Assembly (NCBI GenBank): GCA_035574175.1
Contig: DATLZB010000173.1
Span: forward strand, 1 to 9,656
DNA: 9,656 nucleotides
Direction: 5' to 3'
DNA from: DATLZB01 sp035574175
GTDB taxonomy: Bacteria > Pseudomonadota > Alphaproteobacteria > Rhizobiales > Hyphomicrobiaceae
Shown here: in pieces, positions 1 to 6,225 of the stretch
Position numbering within the stretch: the stretch's first letter is position 1
How the letters are laid out: every line of letters begins with the position of its first letter
Made by a program: the position numbers and the translations under genes
Notes under the pieces: generated by a model
Seen by the model: the letters and a program-made list of their open reading frames with translations, nothing else
What the model was told of the DNA's origin: nothing
Databases searched by the model: none

Positions 1-912
1 GGCCTGCCGCCCGAAATCGGGCGCAGCGGTATCCTGGCCCGCCTCGATGATGCCGCGGCGGATGGCGCGGGCCTCGCTGAAGAGCCGCATCAGCGTGTCG
101 CCCTCCCCGTACCTGATCGCCCGCTGCAGCGCCGTCAGGTCCTCAAAGAAGCGGCCGAGCATCTCGAGCACCGCCTCCTTGTTGTTGAGAAAGATGTCCC
201 GCCACATGACCGGGTCGGAGGCGGCAATGCGGGTGAAGTCGCGAAAGCCTCCGGCCGAGAACTTGATCACCTCGCTGTTGGTGACGCGGCCGAGATGAGC
301 GGCCGTGTTGACGATGTTGTAGGCGATGAGATGGGGCACGTGGCTGGTGATGGCGAGCACGAGGTCGTGGTGCTCCGCTGTCATGATCTCGACGTTGGAG
401 CCCATCTCCCGCCACAGCCGCTCCAGCTTGCCGAGGGCAGCCGGATCGGTGCCCGCCGGCGGCGTGAGCACGCACCAGCGGCCGTCGAAAAGCTCGGGGA
501 ATCCTGCTTCGGGCCCCGAGAACTCGGTGCCGGCAATCGGGTGGCCCGGGATGAAATGCACGCCCTCCGGCACGTGCGGAGCGACGTCGCGCACAACGGC
601 GCTCTTGACCGAGCCGACATCGGTCAGGATGGCGCCCTTCGCCATTCGGGGGCCGATCTCGGCTGCCAGCGCCGCGTAGGCTCCGACGGGCACGCATAGG
701 ATGACGAGATCGGCGCCGTCGACGGCATCGGACGCTGTCTCGAAGGCGCGCTCGACGAGGCCGAGTCGCAAGGCGGTCAACCGCGTCGCTTGCGTTCGGG
801 CTGCTCCGACGATGCAGCGTGCGAGGTTGGCGCGGCGCATCGCATGGCTGATCGAGGAGCCGATGAGCCCGATGCCGATCAGCGCGACGCGCTCGAACAT
901 GGCTTCGCTCAT
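1..912 (-). CDS. tyrC: Prephenate/arogenate (cyclohexadienyl) dehydrogenase TyrC, C-terminus cut by window edge
   Basis: Catalyses the NAD(P)-dependent oxidative decarboxylation of prephenate and/or arogenate in tyrosine synthesis, in the cytoplasm. The 304 visible codons read open to the window edge. They show a Rossmann motif GIGLIG at residues 13-18, TDVGSVK at 97-103, PGHPIAGTEFSG at 122-133 (the family HPxAG motif), SHVPHLIAY at 190-198 with a family-typical histidine, and GGFRDFTRIAASDP at 221-234. Relatives are about 300-320 residues long, so only a few residues should be missing. I chose the ATG at 912 because it makes an ATGA overlap with the hisC stop, which implies translational coupling. 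An in-frame ATG at 900 (MFERVALIG) is the alternative. In Zymomonas mobilis a hisC-type gene is likewise linked to tyrC. Whether prephenate or arogenate is preferred cannot be read from the sequence. Confidence 0.95.
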   Translation of the reverse strand, partial: MSEAMFERVALIGIGLIGSSISHAMRRANLARCIVGAARTQATRLTALRLGLVERAFETASDAVDGADLVILCVPVGAYAALAAEIGPRMAKGAILTDVGSVKSAVVRDVAPHVPEGVHFIPGHPIAGTEFSGPEAGFPELFDGRWCVLTPPAGTDPAALGKLERLWREMGSNVEIMTAEHHDLVLAITSHVPHLIAYNIVNTAAHLGRVTNSEVIKFSAGGFRDFTRIAASDPVMWRDIFLNNKEAVLEMLGRFFEDLTALQRAIRYGEGDTLMRLFSEARAIRRGIIEAGQDTAAPDFGRQA

Positions 913-2018
913 GGGCCCTTCCCGTTCTTGAAGGCGGCGAGCGCTGCCACCACCGCCTTGTTGTCGGCCTCGCTGCCGATCGTCATGCGCAGCGCGTTGG
1001 GCAGTCCATAGGCGCCGACCCGCCGCAGGATGATGCCCCGTCGCTTGAGAAATGCGTCGGCCGCCTCCGCGTCCTCTCCCGGCGCGTCCGGGAAGTGGAT
1101 CAGCACGAAGTTGGCCGCGCTCGGCGTGACCTTGAGACCCAGCCGTTCGATCTCGGCCGCGGTCCAGGCGAGCCAGCGCTCGTTGTGGGCGACGGCGGCC
1201 TCCACATGCCGGCGATCCTCGATTGCGGCCACCCCGGCGGCGATGGCCGGACCGGATACGTTGAACGGCCCGCGGATGCGGTTCAATACGTCGGCGACGG
1301 CCTGCGGGCAGTAGGCCCACCCCAGTCGCAGGCCGGCCAGCCCGTAGACCTTGGAGAAGGTGCGCGTCATCACCGTGTTTTCGGTGGTGGCGACGAGCTC
1401 GAGCCCCGCCTCGTAGTCGTTCCGCCGTACGTACTCGGCATAGGCGGCATCGAGCACAAGCAGCACGTGGGTGGGCAGCCCCTCGCGCAGCCGTCGCACC
1501 TCCTGGAACGGCAGGTAAGTGCCCGTCGGGTTGTTGGGGTTGGCGAGAAAAACGATCTTGGTCCGAGCGCTGACGCGCCCGAGGATGGCATCGACGTCGG
1601 CCCTGAGCTCGCGCTCGGGCGCCACCACGGGGGTGGCGCTGCAGGCCTGAATGGCGATGCGGTAGACGAGGAAGCCGTGCTCGGTGAAGATCGCCTCGTC
1701 CTGCGGCATCAGGTAGGCCCGTGCGATCAGCGTCAACAGCTCGTCCGATCCCGCCCCGCACACGATGCGCTCCACGTTGAGGCCGAAGACGCGGGCGATC
1801 GCCGCCCTGAGCGCCGCTGCGCTGCCGTCCGGGTACCGTTCGAGCCCGGCCGCGGCCGCCGTGTACGCGGCCAGCGCCTTGGGGCTCGGGCCGAGTGGTG
1901 TCTCGTTGGACGACAACTTGATCGGCTTCATGCCGCCCGGCAGGCTGCTCTCGCCCGGCACGTACGGGCTGATGTCGAGGATCCCCGGGTTGGGTGTCGG
2001 CGCGCGTGAAGACGTCAT
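909..2018 (-). CDS. hisC: Histidinol-phosphate aminotransferase HisC (probably also aromatic transaminase)
   Basis: A PLP-dependent class I/II aminotransferase that converts imidazole-acetol phosphate and glutamate to histidinol phosphate. Linked HisC proteins such as that of Zymomonas also transaminate aromatic keto acids, which would suit the tyrC coupling here (inference). The 369-residue product is of normal family length. It shows KLSSNETPLG at 34-43, the GAGSDE cofactor loop at 88-93, NPNNPTGT at 160-167, DAAYAEY at 190-196, the PLP lysine in TFSKVYGLAGLRLGW (K223), and a substrate-binding arginine near R344 in NALRMTIG. The frame stays open upstream to 2099, but homologues begin close to the MTSS...PGILDISPYVPG segment, so I used the ATG at 2018. 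No clear Shine-Dalgarno sequence precedes it, and a 5-bp hairpin (2036-2049) lies just upstream. A good promoter match lies at 2081-2109. Confidence 0.95.
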   Translation of the reverse strand: MTSSRAPTPNPGILDISPYVPGESSLPGGMKPIKLSSNETPLGPSPKALAAYTAAAAGLERYPDGSAAALRAAIARVFGLNVERIVCGAGSDELLTLIARAYLMPQDEAIFTEHGFLVYRIAIQACSATPVVAPERELRADVDAILGRVSARTKIVFLANPNNPTGTYLPFQEVRRLREGLPTHVLLVLDAAYAEYVRRNDYEAGLELVATTENTVMTRTFSKVYGLAGLRLGWAYCPQAVADVLNRIRGPFNVSGPAIAAGVAAIEDRRHVEAAVAHNERWLAWTAAEIERLGLKVTPSAANFVLIHFPDAPGEDAEAADAFLKRRGIILRRVGAYGLPNALRMTIGSEADNKAVVAALAAFKNGKGP

Positions 2019-2035
2019 GACTTGGCCGGATCGTT

Positions 2036-2049
2036 GGGCGTGCTCGCCC
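2036..2049 (-). other. Small hairpin in the hisC leader
   Basis: Arms GGGCG (2036-2040) and CGCCC (2045-2049) enclose a four-base loop, 17 bases upstream of the hisC ATG. In the leader RNA this would fold beside a start codon that lacks an evident Shine-Dalgarno sequence. It could influence initiation, but five-pair GC hairpins are common in DNA of this composition. Confidence 0.25.
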
Positions 2050-2080
2050 TTGGCACCCGGCACCTGCCGAGGCGGCCCGA

Positions 2081-2109
2081 TTGATAGGCGCGCCGGCACG
2101 GGAAATCAA
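2081..2109 (-). promoter_or_regulatory. Candidate sigma-70-type promoter for hisC-tyrC
   Basis: Read on the minus strand, TTGATT (2104-2109) and TATCAA (2081-2086) are separated by exactly 17 bases, giving good -35 and -10 matches. Transcription would start near 2074, leaving a leader of about 55 bases before the hisC ATG at 2018. The -35 hexamer lies inside the first of two GGGAAAT(C/T)AAAC direct repeats, so a protein bound there could control it. Confidence 0.45.
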
Positions 2110-2132
2110 ACCGTTGCCTGGGAAATTAAACT
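2099..2132. repeat. Pair of direct repeats spaced 20 bp apart between hisC and metX
   Basis: CGGGAAATCAAACC (2099-2112) and TGGGAAATTAAACT (2119-2132) share the core GGGAAATyAAAC with one C/T difference. They start exactly 20 bp apart, about two helical turns, so a protein would meet both on the same DNA face. One copy overlaps the candidate hisC -35 box and the other lies just upstream of the candidate metX -35 box. This suggests a shared operator; the cognate regulator is not identifiable. Confidence 0.5.
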
Positions 2133-2137
2133 AACGA

Positions 2138-2165
2138 TTGACTTTCCCCCGCGACGGCCTAGCTA
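2138..2165 (+). promoter_or_regulatory. Candidate metX-metW promoter
   Basis: TTGACT (2138-2143) is a strong -35 match. Sixteen bases later TAGCTA (2160-2165) is a weak -10 match. Transcription would start around 2171, giving a leader of roughly 65 bases. The -10 box sits within the loop of an inverted repeat (2152-2181). Confidence 0.3.
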
Positions 2166-2181
2166 ACCGGTTCGGCCGTCG
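2152..2181. repeat. Perfect 8-bp inverted repeat with nested palindrome upstream of metX
   Basis: Arms CGACGGCC (2152-2159) and GGCCGTCG (2174-2181) are perfectly complementary around a 14-base centre that itself contains the palindrome AACCGGTT (2165-2172). The element overlaps the expected -10 and start region of metX, so it could be an operator. If transcription starts further upstream it would instead be an RNA hairpin, followed about 17 bases later by a run of five T (2198-2202). I cannot choose between these readings. Confidence 0.45.
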
Positions 2182-2222
2182 GCGACATGGGCAGCCCTTT
2201 TTGCGCCTCAGGCGGCCGCAAC

Positions 2223-2227
2223 GAGGA
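2223..2227 (+). promoter_or_regulatory. metX ribosome binding site
   Basis: GAGGA lies 11 bases before the metX ATG at 2239, slightly further than ideal. It supports this start, which also places the conserved SPVVHFPADRPLKLDCG segment about 25 residues into the protein. Confidence 0.5.
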
Positions 2228-2238
2228 CCGCATTCATA

Positions 2239-3441
2239 ATGACCGAGACCCGGCCGAGGGACGTACTCGTCACGCTCGAGGCCAGAGTGGCCGAGGCCCA
2301 GCGGCCGTCGAGCCCGGTCGTGCATTTTCCTGCCGACCGGCCGCTGAAGCTTGACTGCGGCCAGGAGCTGGCGCCGTTTTCTGTGGCCTACCAGGCCTAC
2401 GGCAAGCTCAACGCCGCCCGCTCCAACGCCATTCTGATCTGCCACGCCCTGACCGGCGACCAGCACGTTGCCAACGTCCATCCGGTCACCGGCAAGCCGG
2501 GCTGGTGGGAGACCATGGTCGGGCCCGGCAAGCCGATCGACACAGACCGCTTCTTCGTCATCTGCCCGAATATCATCGGCGGCTGTATGGGTTCGACCGG
2601 CCCCGCCTCGATCAACCCGCGCACCGGGCAGCCCTATGGCCTCGACTTTCCCGTCATCACCATCGGCGACATGGTGGAAGCACAGGCTCGCCTCCTTGAC
2701 CACCTCGAGATTCCGGATCTTTTCGCGGTCACCGGCGGTTCGATGGGCGGCATGATGGTGCTCGAGTGGGCGGCCCGCTACAAGCATCGCGTATTTTCGG
2801 CCATTCCGATCGCCACGGCCGCGCGGCACTCCTCGCAGAACATTGCCTTCCACGAGGTTGGCCGGCAGGCGGTGATGGCCGATCCCGACTGGTGCGAGGG
2901 CCGCTATCTGGAGTTCGGACGGGTGCCCAAGCGGGGCCTGGCGGTGGCGCGCATGGCCGCCCACATCACCTATCTGTCGGAAGAGGCCTTGCAGCGCAAG
3001 TTCGGCCGCAACCTGCAGGACCGCGAGCGGCGCACCTTCTCCTTCGATGCCGACTTTCAGGTGGAGAGCTATCTGCGCCACCAGGGCTCCACCTTCGTCG
3101 ATCGCTTCGACGCCAACAGCTATCTCTACATCACGCGGGCGATGGACTACTTCGATCTCGCCGCCGAGCACGGCGACGTGCTCGCCAACGCCTTCAAGGG
3201 CACCAAGACGCGCTTCTGCGTGGTCTCCTTCACCGGCGACTGGCTTTATCCTACGCGTGAGTCCAAGGAGATCGTGCACGCGCTCAATGCGGTCGCCGCC
3301 AACGTCAGCTTCGTCGAGATCGAGAGCGACAAGGGTCACGACGCTTTCCTGCTCGACGAGCCCGAGCTGTTTTCCACGGTGAGAGGTTTCCTCAACGCGG
3401 CGGCCGAGAAGCGCGGCATCGCCCTGCCCGAGAAGCGCTGA
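2239..3441 (+). CDS. metX: Homoserine O-acyltransferase MetX
   Basis: Transfers an acyl group from acyl-CoA (acetyl-CoA in classical MetX) to the hydroxyl of homoserine, the committed step of methionine synthesis, in the cytoplasm. The 400-residue protein has an alpha/beta-hydrolase fold. The nucleophile S168 lies in TGGSMGGM, the acid D334 in FTGDWLYPT and the base H367 in SDKGHDAFL, completing the triad. Other hallmarks are CHALTGDQH (68-76) and the NIIGGCMGSTGPASINP segment (111-127). Length is normal for the family. The stop codon shares one base with the metW start (TGATG), so the two are co-translated. In proteobacteria MetW is reported to associate with and activate MetX. Some MetX proteins use succinyl-CoA; I did not attempt to assign the donor. 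No methionine riboswitch was recognised upstream. Confidence 0.95.
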   Translation: MTETRPRDVLVTLEARVAEAQRPSSPVVHFPADRPLKLDCGQELAPFSVAYQAYGKLNAARSNAILICHALTGDQHVANVHPVTGKPGWWETMVGPGKPIDTDRFFVICPNIIGGCMGSTGPASINPRTGQPYGLDFPVITIGDMVEAQARLLDHLEIPDLFAVTGGSMGGMMVLEWAARYKHRVFSAIPIATAARHSSQNIAFHEVGRQAVMADPDWCEGRYLEFGRVPKRGLAVARMAAHITYLSEEALQRKFGRNLQDRERRTFSFDADFQVESYLRHQGSTFVDRFDANSYLYITRAMDYFDLAAEHGDVLANAFKGTKTRFCVVSFTGDWLYPTRESKEIVHALNAVAANVSFVEIESDKGHDAFLLDEPELFSTVRGFLNAAAEKRGIALPEKR

Positions 3442-4082
3442 TGCTGGCACCCGACCAGAAGCTCCCCCGCACCCACCGCGTCGACCATCTCCTGATCGCC
3501 GAGATGGTGGCCACGGGCGCCCGTGTGCTCGACGTCGGCTGCGGCGACGGCGCGCTGCTTCAGCTCCTCGCCGAGACCAAGGCGGTCGACGGTCGCGGCG
3601 TCGAGATCAGCCGCGAGCGGGTCAACGCCTGCGTGGCGCGCGGCTTGTCCGTGATTCAGGGCAACGCCGATCTCGATCTCGTCGACTACCCGGACGACGC
3701 CTTCGACTACGCCATCCTGAGCCTCACCATTCAGGCCACGCTCTATCCCAAGCTCGTGCTCGAGAATCTGCTGAGAATCGGCCGGCGGGCCATCGTGTCG
3801 TTCCCCAACTTCGGGCACTGGAAGGTGCGCGGGCAGCTTCTTTTCACCGGCCGCATGCCCCGCACCGACAATCTGCCGGAGCCCTGGTACGAGAGCCCTG
3901 ACGCGCACTTGTGCACGATCATCGACTTCGTCGATCTTTGCGATCGCGTTGGGGCGGTGGTCGAGCGCTCGGCCGCCTTCAACTCCTCGGGCAGGCAGCT
4001 CCCCTCCCGCGCTCCGCTCGGCATTCAGAACCTGTTCGGCGAGAAGGCCGTGTTCCTGCTGCGCCGCCGCTCGGTGTTTTAG
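3441..4082 (+). CDS. metW: Methionine biosynthesis protein MetW
   Basis: A 213-residue class I methyltransferase-fold protein that partners MetX in many proteobacteria. It has SAM-binding motif I as VLDVGCGDG (29-37), an acidic ribose-binding residue in GVEIS (E55), SFPNFGHWKVR (120-130), and a WYESPDAHLCTIIDF block (149-163) characteristic of MetW. The family is known for being required for MetX activity; a direct methyl-transfer substrate is not established. Its ATG overlaps the metX TGA by one base, giving tight translational coupling. Only five bases separate its stop from the stop of the convergent globin gene, leaving no room for a separate terminator, so read-through antisense transcription across that boundary is possible. 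Confidence 0.93.
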   Translation: MLAPDQKLPRTHRVDHLLIAEMVATGARVLDVGCGDGALLQLLAETKAVDGRGVEISRERVNACVARGLSVIQGNADLDLVDYPDDAFDYAILSLTIQATLYPKLVLENLLRIGRRAIVSFPNFGHWKVRGQLLFTGRMPRTDNLPEPWYESPDAHLCTIIDFVDLCDRVGAVVERSAAFNSSGRQLPSRAPLGIQNLFGEKAVFLLRRRSVF

Positions 4083-4087
4083 CGGCC

Positions 4088-4681
4088 TTAGAAATCCCCC
4101 TCGCGAACGTAAGGGCGGCACCACAGAATGGCCTGCAGCAGAACCGCCTTCGTCCACGCCGCGTGCATGGCCTCGACCTCGGCCGGCGCATGGCCCTTCT
4201 TGGCAAGGAACGGCTTCATGGTGAGCGAGATCGGCATCACCAGGGCCAGCAGATAGCGCATCGGGATGTGCGGAGCGGCGGTGACCTTGTCGGTCGCGTT
4301 CTTGCCCGAGCGGTGGTGCCGGCGGCCGATCTCGTCGGCCCAGGCGAGCCAGGCCGCATCGTAGTCGGCGCGGCAGGTGTCGAGGATCCACTGCCCGAAC
4401 CGCTTGCGCACCGCTGCGAGGTAACCGCCGATCGGCTGGCCCGTCTTGGCATCGCTGAAATAGGCAAGCAGATGCGGGCTCGAGCCGACGAAGCCATACC
4501 AGACATCGAGGATCGCCTCGATTTGGTCCTTGACCACGTCGTGCGCCTTGCGCAGGGCGGCGATGTCCTCCTCGCCCATCAGCAGCGAGGCCTTGAGCAT
4601 CGCCAGATCGCTCGCCGTCACCGGCGACTTGGGCAGTGACGGATCGCCGAGCCGATAGCCGGGGATGGAAACGGAAGCCAT
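4088..4681 (-). CDS. Protoglobin family heme protein (stand-alone)
   Basis: Single-domain globin of the protoglobin family (as in Methanosarcina acetivorans protoglobin), which binds O2, CO and NO at heme. The 197-residue product contains the family blocks IPGYRLGD near the N-terminus, SPVTASDLAMLK, LDVWYGFVGSSPHLLAYF, AVRKRFGQWILDTC, DEIGRRHHRSGKN (one of the two adjacent histidines is the expected proximal heme ligand), PHIPMRYLLALVMPI, TMKPFLAKKGH and a C-terminal WCRPYVREGDF. No signalling domain is attached, so it is not a globin-coupled sensor. I chose the ATG at 4681 because GGAG lies seven bases upstream; the longer reading begins at a TTG at 4714. It is divergent from a MarR-type gene with a perfect palindrome between them, suggesting control by that regulator. 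Role in the cell (gas scavenging, sensing or chemistry) is unknown. Confidence 0.88.
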   Translation of the reverse strand: MASVSIPGYRLGDPSLPKSPVTASDLAMLKASLLMGEEDIAALRKAHDVVKDQIEAILDVWYGFVGSSPHLLAYFSDAKTGQPIGGYLAAVRKRFGQWILDTCRADYDAAWLAWADEIGRRHHRSGKNATDKVTAAPHIPMRYLLALVMPISLTMKPFLAKKGHAPAEVEAMHAAWTKAVLLQAILWCRPYVREGDF

Positions 4682-4697
4682 GGGCGGACTCCATTCA

Positions 4698-4718
4698 TTG
4701 ATTGCTACGGGCAATCAA
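4698..4718. promoter_or_regulatory. Palindromic operator between protoglobin and MarR genes
   Basis: Perfect inverted repeat with arms TTGATTGC (4698-4705) and GCAATCAA (4711-4718) around five bases TACGG. Its size and TTG...CAA form are what dimeric winged-helix regulators of the MarR class bind. It lies 16 bp upstream of the globin ATG, where a bound dimer would block transcription, and overlaps the candidate promoter of the MarR gene. A further inverted match, GTAGCAA (4760-4766) against TTGCTAC (4702-4708), lies beside the MarR start and may be a weak second half-site. Confidence 0.6.
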
Positions 4719-4730
4719 GTTCGCCATACT
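4702..4730 (+). promoter_or_regulatory. Candidate promoter of the MarR-type gene
   Basis: TTGCTA (4702-4707) and CATACT (4725-4730) are 17 bases apart, moderate -35 and -10 matches reading toward the regulator. The -35 box lies inside the 4698-4718 palindrome, which fits negative autoregulation. On the minus strand TTGACG (4741-4746) could serve as -35 for the globin gene, but the matching -10 is poor. Confidence 0.35.
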
Positions 4731-4768
4731 CTGGGCGGAACGTCAAGAACTGATTTCGAGTAGCAACC

Positions 4769-5347
4769 ATGTCCGTTTCCCCTGCCGCGCTGGAAGCGGC
4801 CCAGTTGATCGATCGGCTGGAGCGGCTCGCTCGCGCCGGCGAGCAGGTCGGCGATTTCAATCCGGCGCAGTGGGAGGCCTTGCGCTACCTTTCGCGCGCC
4901 AACCGCTTCTCGCGCACGCCTGCGGCCCTTGCCGACTATCTGGTCTCGACCCGCGGCACGGTTTCGCGAACGCTCGCCTCGCTCGAGGAGAAGGGCTACG
5001 TCACGCGCACGGCAAGCCGGCGCGACGGCCGTTCGGTGGAGTTCACGCTCAGCGCCGCGGGCGAACGGGCCATGGCGCGCGATCCGCTGCTGGCCCTCGC
5101 CCGGGATATCGAAGAGGCCGCCGGTCCGGCCCTCCCCGATCTCCTCGACGGCCTGCGGCGGACTCTGCGCTGCGCCATTGCCCGCAATCGCGGGCGCGCG
5201 TTCGGGGCCTGCTACACCTGCCGCCACTTCCGCGCCGGCATTCGGCCTGGCTCGCGCACGCCCCACCACTGCGCGCTGCTCGATGAGCCGCTGTCGGAGG
5301 CCGACAGCCGCGCCATCTGCGCCGAGCAGGAGCCGGCGGTGACGTGA
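4769..5347 (+). CDS. MarR-type winged-helix regulator with C-terminal Cys/His cluster
   Basis: A 192-residue DNA-binding regulator. Residues about 33-100 form a MarR winged helix: FNPAQWEALRYLSRANRFSRTP, then ALADYLVSTRGTVSRTLASLEEKGYV (recognition helix around 62-72), then the wing with RRDGRSVEFTLSAAG (84-98). After a helical stretch the C-terminus carries C148-x2-C151, H153, H166-H167-C168 and C184, with a further C135 nearby. This C-x2-C-x16-C-x15-C arrangement is not part of ordinary MarR proteins and looks able to hold Zn or an Fe-S cluster. Divergent pairing with a protoglobin gene and the palindrome between them suggest a gas- or redox-responsive repressor of that gene. The ligand and metal are inference. 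The stop lies 18 bp from the stop of the convergent di-iron protein gene. Confidence 0.88.
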   Translation: MSVSPAALEAAQLIDRLERLARAGEQVGDFNPAQWEALRYLSRANRFSRTPAALADYLVSTRGTVSRTLASLEEKGYVTRTASRRDGRSVEFTLSAAGERAMARDPLLALARDIEEAAGPALPDLLDGLRRTLRCAIARNRGRAFGACYTCRHFRAGIRPGSRTPHHCALLDEPLSEADSRAICAEQEPAVT

Positions 5348-5365
5348 GGGGGCGCGCGTCGGGCT

Positions 5366-6148
5366 TCACGCGAGCTGCCGCCGCAGCGGGGCTGCCGTGC
5401 GCTGGAGAGCCGATTGCGCGGCGACGGCATCCGAGATGCGCCGGTCGTAGTCGTCGGCGAGCGCGCGCAGCGCCGCCGCGCCATCGCCCGCGAAGGCGGG
5501 GCCGTGCATGAGCGCCAGCGTGCGCGGGGCGAGTTTGGCGAGGTTGCGGATCGTCGTTCCCATGTTAGGGCTAAGCGATGAGTACCGGAAGAGGTCCTCC
5601 CCGGCGATGGCGGGGCCGACCACGTCGCCTTGGGTCAGCGCGGGGCCATCGCCGAGCTGGGTGAAAAGGTCGCCGCAGAGCAGCGTTCCTGTCGACTCCT
5701 CGTAAAGCACGCCCGCGTCCCAACCGTGCGGCGTGTGCGGCGTGTCGATGAAGCGCACCCGCTTGCCGCCGCCCAAGTCAAGCACGTCGCCATCGGCGAG
5801 CACGCGCGTCGGACGGTCGGCGAAATCATTGAGCGACACCATGGAGCCAATCTGGCCGTGCGCGGGCGTGGCCTGCGGCGCGACCGCCAACCATTCGTTC
5901 ATCGCTCCGCATTCGTCGGCCTCGAAATGACCGAACGTGATCCAGCGCAAGCGCTCAAGCGGGATGATGCGGGCGAGCGCATCGCGGTTCAGCGGAAACA
6001 TTTTGCGCAAGCCGGTGTGGAACATCAGCGGCTCCGCGCCGAGCACGAGGAACTGGTTGAAGGTGAAACCGGCCGGGGGCGCGATGTCCGCCACGTAGGT
6101 CGAGAGCCGGTAGATCCCGTCGGCGATCTCCGCGATTTTGGTTTCCAT
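5366..6148 (-). CDS. Metallo-beta-lactamase-fold protein with flavodiiron/ODP-like di-iron site
   Basis: A 260-residue MBL-fold protein without the zinc hydrolase HxHxDH motif. It has H74-F-E76-A-D78-E79 in ITFGHFEADECGAMNEW, H138/H141 in DTPHTPHGWDAG, D160 in LLCGDLF and H215 in LALMHGPAFAG. This matches the flavodiiron ligand set (H-x-E-x-D, H, D, H). The H74-H141-D160 spacing of 67 and 19 equals the 79-146-165 numbering I recall for Desulfovibrio gigas ROO. The flavodoxin domain of flavodiiron proteins is absent, as in ODP oxygen-binding di-iron proteins such as the Treponema denticola chemotaxis sensor. An O2, NO or peroxide role is likely; a hydrolase cannot be excluded. GGAG lies six bases before the ATG at 6148. 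It is divergent from a TetR gene. Confidence 0.85.
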   Translation of the reverse strand: METKIAEIADGIYRLSTYVADIAPPAGFTFNQFLVLGAEPLMFHTGLRKMFPLNRDALARIIPLERLRWITFGHFEADECGAMNEWLAVAPQATPAHGQIGSMVSLNDFADRPTRVLADGDVLDLGGGKRVRFIDTPHTPHGWDAGVLYEESTGTLLCGDLFTQLGDGPALTQGDVVGPAIAGEDLFRYSSLSPNMGTTIRNLAKLAPRTLALMHGPAFAGDGAAALRALADDYDRRISDAVAAQSALQRTAAPLRRQLA

Positions 6149-6197
6149 GACTGTCTCCAGGGAGGGTTAGGGCCGCTCGAATTTCAGAGCACAGGCA

Positions 6198-6225
6198 TGT
6201 GTACCCAAATTTTCGGGCTTGTCAA
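6198..6225 (-). promoter_or_regulatory. Candidate promoter of the di-iron MBL gene
   Basis: On the minus strand a perfect TTGACA (6220-6225) is followed after 16 bases by TACACA (6198-6203). The spacer holds an imperfect palindrome of the form CCCnAA...TTnGGG (6204-6217). The -35 box overlaps by five bases the candidate -35 box of the divergent TetR gene. Confidence 0.45.

Noticed and set aside
2131..2238. SAM-II riboswitch upstream of metX
   Set aside because: Expected from the taxonomic context, but the conserved TGATTT and GCTAAA-type segments are not present in the proper arrangement.
2131..3450. 439-residue open frame on the minus strand opposite metX
   Set aside because: It is antisense to an intact metX, has a composition expected from reading GC-rich codons in the complementary frame, and shows no recognisable motif.
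3336..4694. 452-residue minus-strand open frame spanning metX end, metW and the globin gene
   Set aside because: It overlaps three well-supported genes in a different frame, and no domain is visible.
4682..4714. N-terminal extension of the globin from a TTG start at 4714
   Set aside because: It would begin inside the palindrome at a rare start codon, whereas the ATG at 4681 has GGAG at good spacing and leaves the full globin domain.
5334..5383. Possible bidirectional terminator between the MarR and di-iron genes (CGGCGG/CCGCCG and CGTGA/TCACG arms)
   Set aside because: The stem is interrupted, overlaps both coding ends and has no T-runs; chance pairing in GC-rich DNA explains it.
5366..6148. 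Classical zinc-dependent metallo-beta-lactamase or glyoxalase II
   Set aside because: The HxHxDH motif is replaced by H-x-E-x-D-E, which is the flavodiiron/ODP pattern.
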